A stretch of 36,517 bases of DNA from Actinomadura darangshiensis (GCF_004349235.1 NZ_SMKY01000063.1:1-36517), one strand, 5' to 3'; positions 16,333 to 28,311 are shown, numbered from the stretch's first letter. Notes: generated by a model not told the origin, from the letters alone. Numbers and translations: made by a program.

Positions 16333-17319
16333 TCACTCACCCGGTTCGGGACGCGGCGCGAGCGCCGCGGCCGGCAGCCCGGGAAACGCCTCCGCGGGAG
16401 CGCCGGCGCCCGCCCGCGCCCGCCAGCGCGCCGACCACGCCGCAGCCCGCTGCGCGCTGTAGGCGGCGAAGGCCCGCAGGTCGGGGGAGGAGACGCCGGA
16501 GAGCCCGACGTAGGCGGGGACGAGGCCGTCCTCCAGCGCCGCCGCGAGCCGGGCGGCGCTGTTCACCGAGGTGACCTTGACGGGCAGCCGGTACGCGGTC
16601 GCCGTGGCGACCGGCTCGGCGGACAGGATGGAGATCAGCTCGTCCCGCCGGGCGCGGTGGGCGTTCCACCGGTCCTTCGCGGTCTCGCGGAGCGTCCCGC
16701 TCAGCCGCGCGCCGAGCACCCCGTACCCGTACACGGCCGCGTGCTCGGCGGCCAGCACGGTCTGCACGGCCGCGGCGTCGGACCGCGACCGGACGGGCGG
16801 AGCGTCGCCCTGCGCCGCCATGGCATGGCCGGCCTCGCAGGCGCCGATGCTCGCCAGCAGCTGGGCGAGGGCGGGGGCGGCCTTGGCGGCGTCCGCCGTC
16901 CTCGCCTTGGCCGCGCGGTCCTCCAGTCCGCGCAGCGCCGCGAGGCCCCGCCCGCCGGCGGGGATCCGCGCCGCGCCGGCCTGCGGGATGGCGCCGCCCT
17001 CGTCCGCCCGATCGCCCGAACCGGGTACGTAGTGGCGCTTCAGGACGGCCAGATGCCTGCGGTGGTGGGCGAGGACGGGGTCCAGCCGCCCCGCCAGCGA
17101 GGCGTTCGCGGCGCGCGCCGACTCGTAGGCCGCGATCAGGTTCTGCTCGGACGTGATCGCGCCGACGAGGACGGGCACGTCCGTGCGCGGGGCCGCCTCC
17201 GCCGCGCAGCCCGCCAGCCAGGGCAGGCCGATCCCGGCGGCGCCGCCCAGCACGGCTCCCCGCGCCAGCAGCGCCCGGCGCGACAGGGTTCCCGGCAGGC
17301 GCGGGGCGGCCTCTGGCAA
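16333..17319 (-). CDS. Ferritin-like DUF4439 lipoprotein, probable Tat export
   Basis: A protein of about 328 residues. The N-terminus has a twin-arginine motif SRRALLARG, a hydrophobic stretch and a lipobox LAGC, so it is probably a Tat-exported lipoprotein. The C-terminal half is DUF4439/ferritin-like: AEHAAVYGYGVLGARL, then RWNAHRARRDELISIL and FAAYSAQRAAAWSARW, with His/Glu positions that could bind metal. I chose TTG 17319 because GAGGAG lies 6 nt upstream; ATG 17385 is in frame but has no ribosome binding site. DUF4439 genes next to rimP are a common actinobacterial arrangement. Function unknown. Confidence 0.82.
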   Translation of the reverse strand: MPEAAPRLPGTLSRRALLARGAVLGGAAGIGLPWLAGCAAEAAPRTDVPVLVGAITSEQNLIAAYESARAANASLAGRLDPVLAHHRRHLAVLKRHYVPGSGDRADEGGAIPQAGAARIPAGGRGLAALRGLEDRAAKARTADAAKAAPALAQLLASIGACEAGHAMAAQGDAPPVRSRSDAAAVQTVLAAEHAAVYGYGVLGARLSGTLRETAKDRWNAHRARRDELISILSAEPVATATAYRLPVKVTSVNSAARLAAALEDGLVPAYVGLSGVSSPDLRAFAAYSAQRAAAWSARWRARAGAGAPAEAFPGLPAAALAPRPEPGE

Positions 17320-17460
17320 GGGAGTCTCCTCACCCGGTGGTGTGGTGGTGGCCCGCTGCGGGCACGGGTCTCCGGCCGCGTCCATCAGGCCAGCTCAAGC
17401 ATTCCATATCCGGCGCGCCGGTGAGCCGTCCGAAAGACCGTCGCGGTCCCCGGCTGTCGA

Positions 17461-17496
17461 TAGTCTTGGAGGTGTCAACGGACGAGCGGTGACACC
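17461..17496 (+). promoter_or_regulatory. Possible -10 and leader hairpin of the rimP-nusA operon
   Basis: TAGTCT (17461-17466) fits TANNNT, but no good -35 is seen. A 7-bp inverted repeat GGTGTCA (17471-17477) and TGACACC (17490-17496) follows, 34 nt before the rimP start. Confidence 0.35.
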
Positions 17497-17530
17497 GCGA
17501 ACGCAAGGCGACACGACAAGAGGAGGGCCC

Positions 17531-18178
17531 ATGAGCGTCGAGTCCCGTGGCGGCCGCGCTCAAGGGAGGCGCGGGCAGCAGGGGCGTGAGGCCCCGGCGC
17601 GTCCGGCGCGCGACGCCGCCGTCACCGCGCTGACCGAGCTGCTCACGCCCGCGGTGACCGCCGCGGGCTTCGACCTGGAGGAGGTCGACGTGCGGCCCGC
17701 CGGGCGCCGCCGGCTCGTCCGGATCATCGTGGACGGGGACGGCGGGGTCGGCCTCGACGACATCGCCCGGGTGAGCGAGCGGGTCTCCGAGCTGCTCGAC
17801 GGGTCCGATGTCATGGGGACCTCGCCGTACGTGCTGGAAGTGACCTCCCCGGGCGTCGACCGCCCCCTCACCGAGCCGCGGCACTGGCGCCGTGCCGCCG
17901 GCCGGCTGGTCGTCGCCCCGCTGGCCGAGGGAGGCCAGATCGAGGGCCGGGTCGTCTCGGCCGACGACGAGGCCGTCGAGATCGAGGTCGTCCAGAAGCG
18001 CCGGGGCAAGGGAGCCGGCGGCAAGGACGGCGGTAGGTCCGCGGGGCCGAAGACCGCCGGCCCCGAAGTCGTTCGGCGCCGATTCGGCCACGGCGAGCTC
18101 GGGCGCGGCCGCGTGCAGGTGGAGTTCAAGCCCGCCGCCGGGGCCGAGGAAAAGCGTTCTCCGGCCGAGCCGGACTAG
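17531..18178 (+). CDS. rimP: Ribosome maturation factor RimP
   Basis: A 215-residue RimP, needed for 30S subunit maturation. A basic disordered N-terminus (1-30) precedes the first RimP domain: LLTPAVTAAGFDLEEVDV, RRLVRIIVDGDGGVGLDDIA, YVLEVTSPGVDRPL. It then has the SH3-like C-terminal domain (GRLVVAPL, EGRVVSADDEAVEIEV). An insertion of about 40 residues, rich in Gly/Lys, precedes the final FGHGELGRGRVQVEF. ATG 17531 has AGGAGGG upstream. It lies 12 nt from nusA, the standard rimP-nusA arrangement. Confidence 0.95.
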   Translation: MSVESRGGRAQGRRGQQGREAPARPARDAAVTALTELLTPAVTAAGFDLEEVDVRPAGRRRLVRIIVDGDGGVGLDDIARVSERVSELLDGSDVMGTSPYVLEVTSPGVDRPLTEPRHWRRAAGRLVVAPLAEGGQIEGRVVSADDEAVEIEVVQKRRGKGAGGKDGGRSAGPKTAGPEVVRRRFGHGELGRGRVQVEFKPAAGAEEKRSPAEPD

Positions 18179-18190
18179 AGGGGGAACCTC

Positions 18191-19348
18191 GTGGACATCG
18201 ACATGACCGCCCTGCGGTCCCTGGAGAGCGAGAAGGACATCTCGCTCGACGTGGCCGTCAAGGCCATCGAAGACGCACTGCTGATCGCCTACCACCGGAC
18301 GGAGGGCGCGGCGCCGAAGGCGCGCGTCGAGCTCAACCGGCAGAGCGGGCACGTGACCGTGTGGGCGACCGAGACCGACGACGAGGGAAACGAGGCCGGC
18401 GAGTACGACGACACCCCGACCGGGTTCGGCCGCATCGCCGCGACCACCGCCAAGCAGGTGATCCTGCAGCGGCTCCGCGACGCCGAGGACGAGCTGACGT
18501 TCGGCGAGTACGCGGGCCGCGAGGGCGACATCGTCAGCGGCATCATCCAGCAGGGCAAGGACCCGCGGAACGTGCTGGTCGACCTCGGCAAGATCGAGGC
18601 GATCCTGCCGCCGCAGGAGCAGGTGCCCGGCGAGCGCTACGAGCACGGCGAGCGGCTGCGCGCCTACGTGGTGCAGGTCCGCAAGGGGCACCGCGGCCCG
18701 TCGGTGCAGCTGTCGCGGACGCACCCGAACCTCGTCCGCAAGCTGTTCGCCCTGGAGGTCCCGGAGATCGCCGACGGCACCGTGGAGATCGCGGCGATCG
18801 CGCGGGAGGCCGGCCACCGCACCAAGATCGCGGTGCGCTCGCGCAAGCAGGGCGTGAACGCCAAGGGGGCCTGCATCGGCCCGCTCGGCAGCCGGGTCCG
18901 CAACGTGATGGCCGAGCTGCACGGCGAGAAGATCGACATCGTGGACTGGTCGGACGAGCCCGCCGAGTTCGTCGGGAACGCCCTGTCCCCGGCGCGTGTT
19001 TCGAACGTCGAGGTGCTCGACGCCGACGGCCGGGTCGCCCGGGTGATCGTGCCCGACTACCAGCTGTCCCTCGCCATCGGCAAGGAGGGGCAGAACGCGC
19101 GGCTCGCGGCACGGCTCACCGGCTGGCGGATCGACATCCGGTCCGACACCGAGCCCGCCGCGGAGCCCGCCGCCGAGTCCGGTGCCGAGCCCGCCGACCA
19201 GCCCGGTGCCGAGCCTGCCGCCGAGTCCGCCGCGGAGTCCGGTGCCGGGGCCGCGCAGACGCCCCCGAAGAGCGCCGAGTCCGGCGAATCCGGATCTTCT
19301 GCGTCAGGAGAGCATGCGACCGGCCCCGCCGACGCCTCGGCGCGGTAG
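18191..19348 (+). CDS. nusA: Transcription termination/antitermination factor NusA
   Basis: A 385-residue NusA that binds RNA polymerase and nascent RNA. The N-terminal domain (1-125) contains [16 protein letters not shown], then the S1 domain ([20 protein letters not shown]), and KH1/KH2 domains with [20 protein letters not shown] and [23 protein letters not shown] 18191 with GAGGGGG upstream. After residue 318 comes a low-complexity tail of about 65 residues with repeated AEPAAES/ESGAEPA units (19151-19255); E. coli-type C-terminal acidic repeats are absent, as is usual in actinobacteria. ylxR overlaps or closely follows. Confidence 0.96.
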   Translation: MDIDMTALRSLESEKDISLDVAVKAIEDALLIAYHRTEGAAPKARVELNRQSGHVTVWATETDDEGNEAGEYDDTPTGFGRIAATTAKQVILQRLRDAEDELTFGEYAGREGDIVSGIIQQGKDPRNVLVDLGKIEAILPPQEQVPGERYEHGERLRAYVVQVRKGHRGPSVQLSRTHPNLVRKLFALEVPEIADGTVEIAAIAREAGHRTKIAVRSRKQGVNAKGACIGPLGSRVRNVMAELHGEKIDIVDWSDEPAEFVGNALSPARVSNVEVLDADGRVARVIVPDYQLSLAIGKEGQNARLAARLTGWRIDIRSDTEPAAEPAAESGAEPADQPGAEPAAESAAESGAGAAQTPPKSAESGESGSSASGEHATGPADASAR

Positions 19349-19655
19349 ACTCATGGAACGTGGCCGGGCGGTCCCTGCACGCACGTGCGTGGGCTGCCGG
19401 GTTCGCACGGCTAAGTCTGACTTGCTGCGCCTGGTGGTGGTCGAGGACGTCATCGTCCCCGACCCTCACGGGCGGCTGCCGGGACGGGGCGCGCATCTGC
19501 ACCCTGACCTGGAGTGTCTCGCACTCGCAGAGCGGCGTCGGGCGTTCCCGCGGGCGTTCCGCCTGCCGGGGCCGCTCGACGATGGAGCGCTGCGGGAGCG
19601 GCTTGCGGCCCTCGCCGCGCGGCAGCAGGATGGCCGAATGGTAAGCGACGTCTAG
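19314..19655 (+). CDS. ylxR: YlxR family RNA-binding protein (DUF448)
   Basis: A small YlxR-type protein with the diagnostic [20 protein letters not shown], then [20 protein letters not shown] and a helical C-terminus. Start is uncertain: ATG 19314 has AGGAG 3 nt upstream and overlaps the nusA end (113 residues), while ATG 19353 follows the nusA stop and gives a 100-residue protein closer to typical size. YlxR lies between nusA and infB in most bacteria and has been linked to RNase P regulation in Bacillus. Confidence 0.9.
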   Translation: MRPAPPTPRRGRLMERGRAVPARTCVGCRVRTAKSDLLRLVVVEDVIVPDPHGRLPGRGAHLHPDLECLALAERRRAFPRAFRLPGPLDDGALRERLAALAARQQDGRMVSDV

Positions 19656-19723
19656 TCGGAAGCAGGTCGAGATTGCTATGAGCGCTCGATGAGCACGCCG
19701 CGATGAGTACGGCAAGTTAGCGA

Positions 19724-19750
19724 CGGTCCGGAGGCCGCACCCCCGGACCG
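19724..19750 (+). promoter_or_regulatory. Hairpin just upstream of the infB ribosome binding site
   Basis: Arms CGGTCCGG (19724-19731) and CCGGACCG (19743-19750) lie 5 nt before GGGAG of infB. It could act as an attenuator or a translation-control stem. There is no experimental support. Confidence 0.4.
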
Positions 19751-19763
19751 AGTAGGGAGTGCA

Positions 19764-22847
<3,084 letters not shown>

Positions 22848-22872
22848 GGCGGACGCTCGTGGCGTGGACACC

Positions 22873-22910
22873 TCCGCACGGACCGGGCCGTTGGGCTCGG
22901 TCCGTGCGGA
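22873..22910 (+). terminator. infB terminator
   Basis: A 17-bp stem (22873-22889 with 22894-22910, one wobble) closes a GTTG tetraloop 25 nt after the infB stop. It probably ends the rimP-nusA-ylxR-infB transcript. Confidence 0.8.
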
Positions 22911-23123
22911 AGGTTCGCCGGTCGTCATCAGTAAATCGTGTGACACGAGCAGGCGGATCTTCTAGCGTCTCTGATCGGCTCAGCGATGCCGATCGTCTGC
23001 ATGCCCTGGTGCCGGCGTGGAACCGCCGGTCCGTGTGACATGTCCCTCCGGACGCTGACCTGGCAAACCGCAAACGACCTGCAAGGGGAGGGAACCCGAC
23101 GTCGCCTGGGCATCGGGCGTGCG
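22911..23123. other. Intergenic stretch between infB terminator and DUF503 promoter
   Basis: Part of a 380-bp gap. It contains a 7-bp inverted repeat GATCGGC/GCCGATC (22973-22979, 22988-22994) and CGTGT-G-ACACG at about 22937-22947. A 40-codon open frame at 23040-23159 runs into the promoter and is not convincing. No known RNA family is recognised. Confidence 0.4.
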
Positions 23124-23152
23124 TTAACAGTATGCCATGACCTTGCTACGTT
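23124..23152 (+). promoter_or_regulatory. Sigma-70-type promoter of DUF503-rbfA
   Basis: TTAACA (23124-23129), a 17-nt spacer and TACGTT (23147-23152) make one of the best promoter matches in the window. The predicted start near 23159 leaves a leader of about 70 nt before the GTG at 23228. Confidence 0.65.
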
Positions 23153-23227
23153 CGGTTGACCATTCTCAGGCCGTTCCTGGGAACACGGCGGACGACCTCC
23201 GTCGTTCCAACTTCTGAGGATCCCGAG

Positions 23228-23536
23228 GTGATCGACCAGGTGTACGTGGGTGCGCTGACGCTCGACCTGCTGCTGGGGGACGTCCGCTCGCTGAAGCAGA
23301 AGCGGTCCGTCCTGCGGCCCATCATCGCCGAGGTGCACAAGCACTTCCCGGCGGTGGCCGTCGCCGAGACCGGCGGCAACGACCTGCATCGCAGGGCGGA
23401 GATCGGGGTGGCGGTGGTCTCGGGCACCGCGGCCAACTGCACCGAGGTACTCGACCAGTGCGAACGGCTGGTGGCGGGACGGCCGGAGATCGACCTGCTG
23501 GCGGCCCGCCAGCGCGTATTCAACGACGAGGATTGA
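23228..23536 (+). CDS. DUF503 family protein (YlxP-like)
   Basis: A 102-residue DUF503 protein: YVGALTLDLLLGDVRSLKQK, then RPIIAEVHKHFPAVAVAETG and AVVSGTAANCTEVLDQCERL. GTG 23228 has GAGGA about 7 nt upstream, and the frame upstream of it is not conserved-looking. DUF503 (YlxP) typically sits between infB and rbfA, as here. It is a ferredoxin-like fold of unknown role, assumed to be ribosome-related from context. Confidence 0.92.
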   Translation: MIDQVYVGALTLDLLLGDVRSLKQKRSVLRPIIAEVHKHFPAVAVAETGGNDLHRRAEIGVAVVSGTAANCTEVLDQCERLVAGRPEIDLLAARQRVFNDED

Positions 23537-23593
23537 CAGGCACCGCAGCGGAGCGCTAGCGGAGTGAGGATGTCTGTCAATCCCGCTCCGGGG

Positions 23594-23615
23594 GTCCGGG
23601 GGTCGTCCCCCGGAC
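23594..23615 (+). terminator. Perfect hairpin between DUF503 gene and rbfA
   Basis: GTCCGGGGG (23594-23602) and CCCCCGGAC (23607-23615) form a 9-bp stem with a TCGT loop. There is no T-tract. It may partially terminate transcription or stabilise the DUF503 message. Confidence 0.5.
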
Positions 23616-23702
23616 GAGAAATGGGCCGTCTGCGCAAGGGCCGCCCCACAATGAAAGAGCGGGACGACCCTCTCGCCCAGACCATAGAAAGGGAGTGCGA
23701 TC

Positions 23703-24224
23703 ATGGTGGACGCAGCTCGGGCGCGCAAGCTCGCCGACCGCATCCAGCAGATCGTGGCCGAGATGCTGGAGAGGCGGATCAAGGATCCGCGGCTCGGCTT
23801 CGTGACCGTGACGGACACCCGCATCACCAACGACCTGCGCGACGCGACCGTGTACTACACGGTGTACGGGTCGGACGGCGAGCGCGCCGAGACGGCCGCC
23901 GCGCTGGAGAGCGCCAAGGGCGTCATCCGGACGGAGGTGGGCAGGAAGACGGGCGTCAGGCACACGCCCAGCATCACCTTCGTCATGGACTCCCTGATGG
24001 AGAACGCGGCGCACATCGACGACCTGCTGGCCAAGGCCCGCGCCCAGGACGCCGAGGTGGCGCGGGCCGCGCAGGGCGCGTCCCACGCGGGCGACGCCAA
24101 CCCCTACCGCGAGCCCGACGAGGACGACGACGAGGACGACGACGACGAGGACGACCCGGACTTCGACGGCCACGACGGCGCGGGGGACGGTGAGGACGGC
24201 CGTCCCGGGCGCCCGTCATCGTGA
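23703..24224 (+). CDS. rbfA: Ribosome-binding factor A
   Basis: A 173-residue RbfA, a KH-like 30S maturation factor. Core: [49 protein letters not shown], and [17 protein letters not shown] near residues 80-96. The final 45 residues form a strongly acidic tail ([15 protein letters not shown]) longer than in E. coli RbfA but common in actinobacteria. ATG 23703 with AAAGGGAG upstream. Its stop overlaps the nrnA start by 4 nt (GTGA). Confidence 0.95.
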   Translation: MVDAARARKLADRIQQIVAEMLERRIKDPRLGFVTVTDTRITNDLRDATVYYTVYGSDGERAETAAALESAKGVIRTEVGRKTGVRHTPSITFVMDSLMENAAHIDDLLAKARAQDAEVARAAQGASHAGDANPYREPDEDDDEDDDDEDDPDFDGHDGAGDGEDGRPGRPSS

Positions 24225-25261
24225 ACGGCCGGGCCGAGACCGCCGTCCCCGCGAGGCCGGGCGCGCCCGCCGACCTCGACTGGGACCGCGCGGTCGCGCT
24301 GATCCACCGGGCGGGGGAGGTCTGCCTCGCCTGCCACGTGGCGCCCGACGGTGACGCGCTCGGGTCGATGCTTGCGCTCGCGCAGGCGCTGCGCACGCTG
24401 GGCAAGCGGTGCACGGCCTCCTTCGGGGAGCCGTTCGGCGTCCCGGCGATCCTGCGGTTCCTGCCGGGGCAGGAGATGCTGGTCGAGCCGGCGCGGGTGC
24501 CCGCGGCCCCGGAGCTGATGATCTCGCTGGACGCGGCGGGCCGGGCGCGGCTCGGCTCGCTCGCGGGCCCCGCCGACCGGGCGGGCGCGCTGATCGTCGT
24601 CGACCACCACGCGTCCAACACGGGGTTCGGCGGCGTGCGGCTGGTCGACCCGGACGCCGCCGCCACCGCGGTGCTGGTGGAGGAGCTGATCCGCAGGCTC
24701 GGCGTCCCGTTGGACCGCGACATCGCCCAGGGCCTGTACGCGGGCCTCGCCAGCGACACCGGCTCGTTCCGGTACCCGTGCACGACCCCGGAGGTCCACG
24801 ACCTGGCGGGACGGCTGCTGACCGCGGGCGTCCGGCCGGAGGCGGTCAGCCGCGAGCTGTGGGACCGGGCTCCGTTCGGCTACCTGCAGGTCCTCGCGGG
24901 CGCGCTCGCGCGGGCCCGGCTGGAACGCGACGCCGCCGGCGGCCGCGGCCTGGTGTGGACGACGATCACGCGTGCCGACCGGGACGCCCGCGACGTCCCC
25001 TACGACCAGCTCGAAGGGGTCATCGACCAGCTCAGGCGCACCGACGAGGCCGAGGTCGCGGTCGTGTGCAAGGAGAACGACGGGGGCGAGTGGTACGTCT
25101 CCACCCGCTCCAAGGGCGCGGTGGACGTGGGCCGCGCCTGCGTCGAGCTCGGCGGGGGCGGGCACCGCACCGCCGCCGCGTTCACCATGGGCGGGGAGCC
25201 CGCCTGGATCATCGACCGGCTGCGCGCGGCGCTGCGCGTGCCCGGCGAACCGGACGACTGA
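24221..25261 (+). CDS. nrnA: NrnA-type DHH/DHHA1 phosphoesterase
   Basis: A 346-residue bifunctional oligoribonuclease/pAp phosphatase that degrades nanoRNAs and 3'-phosphoadenosine 5'-phosphate. Catalytic metal motifs are [12 protein letters not shown] near residues 39-50 and VVDHHASN (the DHH) near 126-133. The DHHA1 domain ends in [16 protein letters not shown] 24221 overlaps the rbfA stop in GTGA, so translation is probably coupled. Position between rbfA and truB is standard in actinobacteria. Confidence 0.94.
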   Translation: MNGRAETAVPARPGAPADLDWDRAVALIHRAGEVCLACHVAPDGDALGSMLALAQALRTLGKRCTASFGEPFGVPAILRFLPGQEMLVEPARVPAAPELMISLDAAGRARLGSLAGPADRAGALIVVDHHASNTGFGGVRLVDPDAAATAVLVEELIRRLGVPLDRDIAQGLYAGLASDTGSFRYPCTTPEVHDLAGRLLTAGVRPEAVSRELWDRAPFGYLQVLAGALARARLERDAAGGRGLVWTTITRADRDARDVPYDQLEGVIDQLRRTDEAEVAVVCKENDGGEWYVSTRSKGAVDVGRACVELGGGGHRTAAAFTMGGEPAWIIDRLRAALRVPGEPDD

Positions 25262-25274
25262 AGGCGGAGCGCGC

Positions 25275-26147
25275 GTGGACAACTCGGGACTCGTCATCGT
25301 GGACAAGCCCGCCGACTGGACGTCGCACGACGTCGTCGGGAGGATGCGGCGGCTGGCGAAGACGCGGCGGGTCGGGCACGCGGGCACGCTGGACCCGATG
25401 GCGACCGGCGTCCTCGTCCTCGGGGTCGGCAAGGCGACCCGCCTGCTCGGGCATCTCGCGCTCACGGAGAAGGGCTACGACGCCACGATCCGGCTGGGCG
25501 AGTCGACGAACACCGACGACGCCGAGGGCGAGACCACCGCGACGGCGTCCGCCGCGGCCGTCACCGACGAGGCGCTGCGGGCGGGCATCGCGGAGCTGAC
25601 AGGGCCGATCCAGCAGGTTCCGCCGCAGGTCAGCGCGATCAAGGTGAACGGTGAGCGGGCCTACAAGATGGCCCGCAAGGGCGAGAATGTCGAGCTGGCC
25701 GCCCGTCCGGTGACCGTGCACGACTTCGCGGTCCTCGACGTCCGGCGGCACGGTGACCTGATCGACGTGGACGCGTCCATCGCCTGCTCGTCCGGTACCT
25801 ACATCCGGGCGCTGGCCCGGGATCTCGGCGCGTCCCTCGGCTGCGGCGGCCACCTGACCGCGCTGCGCCGCACCCGTGTCGGGCCCTACGACCTGGCCGC
25901 GGCGCGGACGCTCGACCAGCTCGCCGAGAAGCTGGAGATCCTTCCGCTGGCCGAGGCCGTGGCGTCGGTGTTCCCGCGCCGCGACGTTTCGGAGGACGAC
26001 GCCCGCAAGGTCGCGCACGGCGGGCGGCTCCCGGCGGCTGGGCTGGGCCCGGGCCCGATCGGGGTCTTCGCACCGGACGGGACGCTGCTCGCGCTCGTCG
26101 AAGAGCGGGGCAAGACCGCCAAGCCCCTCGCCGTGTTCGTCCCCTGA
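25275..26147 (+). CDS. truB: tRNA pseudouridine(55) synthase TruB
   Basis: A 290-residue pseudouridine synthase modifying U55 in the T-loop of tRNAs. Motif I GLVIVDKPADWTSHDVV, the catalytic Asp40 in GHAGTLDPMATGVL, LTGPIQQVPPQVSAIKVNGE, and YIRALARDLG are all present. The C-terminal actinobacterial TruB extension is PUA-like and ends KTAKPLAVFVP. GTG 25275 lies 13 nt after nrnA, with a GGCGGAG-type site. Continues the rbfA-nrnA transcript. Confidence 0.96.
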   Translation: MDNSGLVIVDKPADWTSHDVVGRMRRLAKTRRVGHAGTLDPMATGVLVLGVGKATRLLGHLALTEKGYDATIRLGESTNTDDAEGETTATASAAAVTDEALRAGIAELTGPIQQVPPQVSAIKVNGERAYKMARKGENVELAARPVTVHDFAVLDVRRHGDLIDVDASIACSSGTYIRALARDLGASLGCGGHLTALRRTRVGPYDLAAARTLDQLAEKLEILPLAEAVASVFPRRDVSEDDARKVAHGGRLPAAGLGPGPIGVFAPDGTLLALVEERGKTAKPLAVFVP

Positions 26148-26214
26148 CTGAGATCCGCGATGCGGGGGACAATACGGCCGTGGCGAGCATCACGGGACGA
26201 AACCGGTGCGCCAT

Positions 26215-26249
26215 AACCTACGCTCGCGTAACCTACGTAAGCGTAGGTT
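26215..26249 (+). promoter_or_regulatory. Overlapping operator-like palindromes before hemolysin III gene
   Basis: A perfect 8-4-8 palindrome, AACCTACG (26230-26237), TAAG and CGTAGGTT (26242-26249), is preceded by a degenerate copy of the same architecture (AACCTACG at 26215-26222, then CTCG and CGTAACCT at 26227-26234). The two overlap by 5 bp. TAACCT at 26229-26234 fits a -10. This looks like a TetR-type operator; the regulator is not in the window. Confidence 0.65.
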
Positions 26250-26268
26250 CGATCGTGAGGAGGTGTCC

Positions 26269-26937
26269 GTGACCACCGTGAACGACCGCTCTGCGGTGGC
26301 GTCCCCCACCCGCCCGGCGCTGCGCGGCTGGCTGCACCTCGGCGCGTTCCCCGCGGTGCTGGTCGCCGGCCTGGTGCTGGTGGCGCTCGGCCCGAGTCCG
26401 GAGGCGCGGCTCGCGTCGGCGCTGTACGTGGCGACGTCGGGGATGCTCTTCGGGATCTCGGGAACCTACCACCGGCAGCGCTCGCACCGGCTGATCGAGG
26501 TGCTGCGGCGCTTCGACCACGCCAACATCTACCTGATCATCGCCGGGACGTACACGCCGTTCGCCGTCGTGGCGCTCGACGGCGGCGTGCGCGTCGCCGT
26601 CCTCGTCACCGTGTGGACGGGCGCCATCGCCGGCGTCGTCTTCCGCACGGCCTGGATCGGCGCCCCCCGCGCCCTCTACGTGACGCTCTACATCGTGCTG
26701 GGCTGGGTCGCGGTGTTCTTCCTGCCGCAGTTCCTGGACGGCGCGGGCCTCGCCGCCTGCCTGCTGGTCGCGATCGGCGGCATCTGCTACAGCGTCGGGG
26801 GAGTGGTGTACGGGCTGCGCCGCCCCAACCCGTCGCCGCGCTGGTTCGGCTTCCACGAGATCTTCCACGCCTTCACGCTGGCGGCCTACGTCCTGCAGTA
26901 CATCGCCGTTTCCCTGGTCGTGTACCAGTCCGGCTGA
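26269..26937 (+). CDS. Hemolysin III/PAQR family membrane protein
   Basis: A 222-residue seven-helix membrane protein of the HlyIII (YqfA/PAQR) family. Motifs are SGTYHRQRSHR with a conserved Ser/His, FDHANIYLIIAGTYTPF with a conserved Asp, and GFHEIFHAFTLAAY with paired His; together they form the family's predicted metal site. GTG 26269 with GGAGG upstream. The name is historical: family members are not proven hemolysins, and PAQR relatives include ceramidase-like hydrolases. It interrupts the usual truB-ribF order and has its own operator palindromes. Confidence 0.9.
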   Translation: MTTVNDRSAVASPTRPALRGWLHLGAFPAVLVAGLVLVALGPSPEARLASALYVATSGMLFGISGTYHRQRSHRLIEVLRRFDHANIYLIIAGTYTPFAVVALDGGVRVAVLVTVWTGAIAGVVFRTAWIGAPRALYVTLYIVLGWVAVFFLPQFLDGAGLAACLLVAIGGICYSVGGVVYGLRRPNPSPRWFGFHEIFHAFTLAAYVLQYIAVSLVVYQSG

Positions 26938-27045
26938 GCCGCCCGCCGCGCACCATGCCCCCTGGGTGCGACCTGTGGCGCCCGCGCATGGCACTCTTAA
27001 GGACGGCAAGAGATACCGGACAGGCACGTCCTACGCAGGGAGAGA

Positions 27046-27990
27046 ATGGTGCGGCGCTGGAATGGCCTCGACGAGGTACCCGCGGACTGGGGCCGTTCGG
27101 TGATCACCATCGGGGTGTTCGACGGCGTGCACCGCGGCCATCAGCGGATCGTCGGCGCCGCCGCCGACGAGGCGCGCCGCCGCGGCCTGCGCTCGGTCGT
27201 GATCACGTTCGACCCGCACCCGGACGAGGTCGTCCGCCCGGGCACGCACCCGCCGCTCCTCGCCACCACCAGGCGCCGCGTCGAGCTGCTCGAAGGGCTC
27301 GGCACGGACGCGGTCGTCGTCGTGCCGTTCACCCTGGAGCTGTCGCGGACGCCGCCGGACGAGTTCGTCCGGCAGGTGCTGGTCGACCGGCTGCACGCGG
27401 CCCACGTCATCGTCGGCGAGGACTTCCGGTTCGGCCACAAGGCCAAGGGGGACGTCGTGCTGCTGCGGGAGCTGGGCGAGAAGTACGACTTCACCGCCGA
27501 GGGCATGCCGCTTGTGGCCAACGGCGGCACGATCTCCTCCACCTACATCCGGGAGCGGCTGGACGCCGGCGACGTCGCGGCGGCCGCGGAGGCGCTCGGC
27601 CGCCCGCACCGCGTGGAGGGCGTGGTCGTGCGCGGGCACCAGCGGGGCCGCGCGCTCGGCTTCCCGACCGCGAACCTGGAGACGCTGCCGCACACCGAGA
27701 TCCCGGCGGACGGCGTCTACGGCGGCTGGCTGGTCGCCGACAGCGACCGCTACCCCGGCTTCCGCTGGCCCGCCGCGATCTCCATCGGCACCAACCCGAC
27801 GTTCGAGGGCGCCGGCGAGCGCACCGTCGAGGCGTACGCGCTGGACCGCGACGACCTCGACCTGTACGGCGAGCACATGGCCGCCGACTTCACGGCCCGC
27901 ATCCGCGACACCCTGAAGTTCGACTCCATCGAGGCCCTCATAGAGGAAATGCACCGAGACGTAGCCAGAGCCAGAGAGATCACGTCCTAA
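27046..27990 (+). CDS. ribF: Bifunctional riboflavin kinase/FAD synthetase RibF
   Basis: A 314-residue enzyme making FMN and then FAD. The N-terminal adenylyltransferase domain has GVFDGVHRGHQRIVG and FDPHPDEVVRP, plus GEDFRFGHKAKGD and SSTYIRERL. The C-terminal flavokinase domain has GRALGFPTANLE, DGVYGGWLV and IGTNPTFEGAGERTVEAYA. ATG 27046 with GGGAGAGA upstream. Located between truB and rpsO, as in most actinobacteria once the hemolysin III gene is discounted. Confidence 0.96.
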   Translation: MVRRWNGLDEVPADWGRSVITIGVFDGVHRGHQRIVGAAADEARRRGLRSVVITFDPHPDEVVRPGTHPPLLATTRRRVELLEGLGTDAVVVVPFTLELSRTPPDEFVRQVLVDRLHAAHVIVGEDFRFGHKAKGDVVLLRELGEKYDFTAEGMPLVANGGTISSTYIRERLDAGDVAAAAEALGRPHRVEGVVVRGHQRGRALGFPTANLETLPHTEIPADGVYGGWLVADSDRYPGFRWPAAISIGTNPTFEGAGERTVEAYALDRDDLDLYGEHMAADFTARIRDTLKFDSIEALIEEMHRDVARAREITS

Positions 27991-28055
27991 GACCCGTCTC
28001 GACCGCCTCAACCGTCACGCGAGCGCGCTACCTGACCGGTGGATCGAAGCCGGAG

Positions 28056-28138
28056 GCGAGCTCCACCGGGAAGCTCGCGAAGCGAGGTCGCGCTCGCCCC
28101 AAGAACGGTCAAGGTGCGAGCCGCCAGGCGAGCACCTT
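28056..28138. repeat. GC-rich interspersed palindromic element, copy B
   Basis: Three adjacent inverted repeats: GCGAGCT/AGCTCGC (28056-28062, 28072-28078), GCGAG/CTCGC around 28082-28097, and AAGGTGC/GCACCTT (28111-28117, 28132-28138). The last encloses GCGAGCCGCCAGGCGAGC (28116-28133), the reverse complement of the element at 9718. It may also serve as the ribF terminator. Confidence 0.55.
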
Positions 28139-28164
28139 TGGCCGGTCTTGCAATCAACACAGCA

Positions 28165-28173
28165 TGGTACGGT
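28165..28173 (+). promoter_or_regulatory. Candidate extended -10 promoter of rpsO
   Basis: TGGTACGGT fits the extended -10 form TGnTANNNT and lies about 140 nt before rpsO. The -35 region is poor. Confidence 0.35.
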
Positions 28174-28180
28174 GAATAGT

Positions 28181-28311
28181 CGCCGGGAAGGGCCCTGGCG
28201 CGGCTGGCTGCACCCTCATGCGGTCCGCCAATCTCTTTACCACGCACCATGCGGACCCGCGCGCCCATCGGGCCCCGGATCTGCGGGTGACGAATTCATC
28301 GAAGGAGCCAC
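28181..28311 (+). promoter_or_regulatory. rpsO leader with mutually exclusive stems
   Basis: GGTCCGC (28222-28228) can pair with GCGGACC (28251-28257), while ACCCGC (28255-28260) can pair with GCGGGT (28283-28288). The middle segments overlap, so the stems compete. S15 represses its own translation through leader structures in several bacteria; such a role here is inference. The AAGGAG site lies at 28302-28307. Confidence 0.4.

Noticed and set aside
23040..23159. A 40-codon open frame between infB and the DUF503 gene
   Set aside because: It has no ribosome binding site or homology that I recognise and overlaps the predicted promoter.
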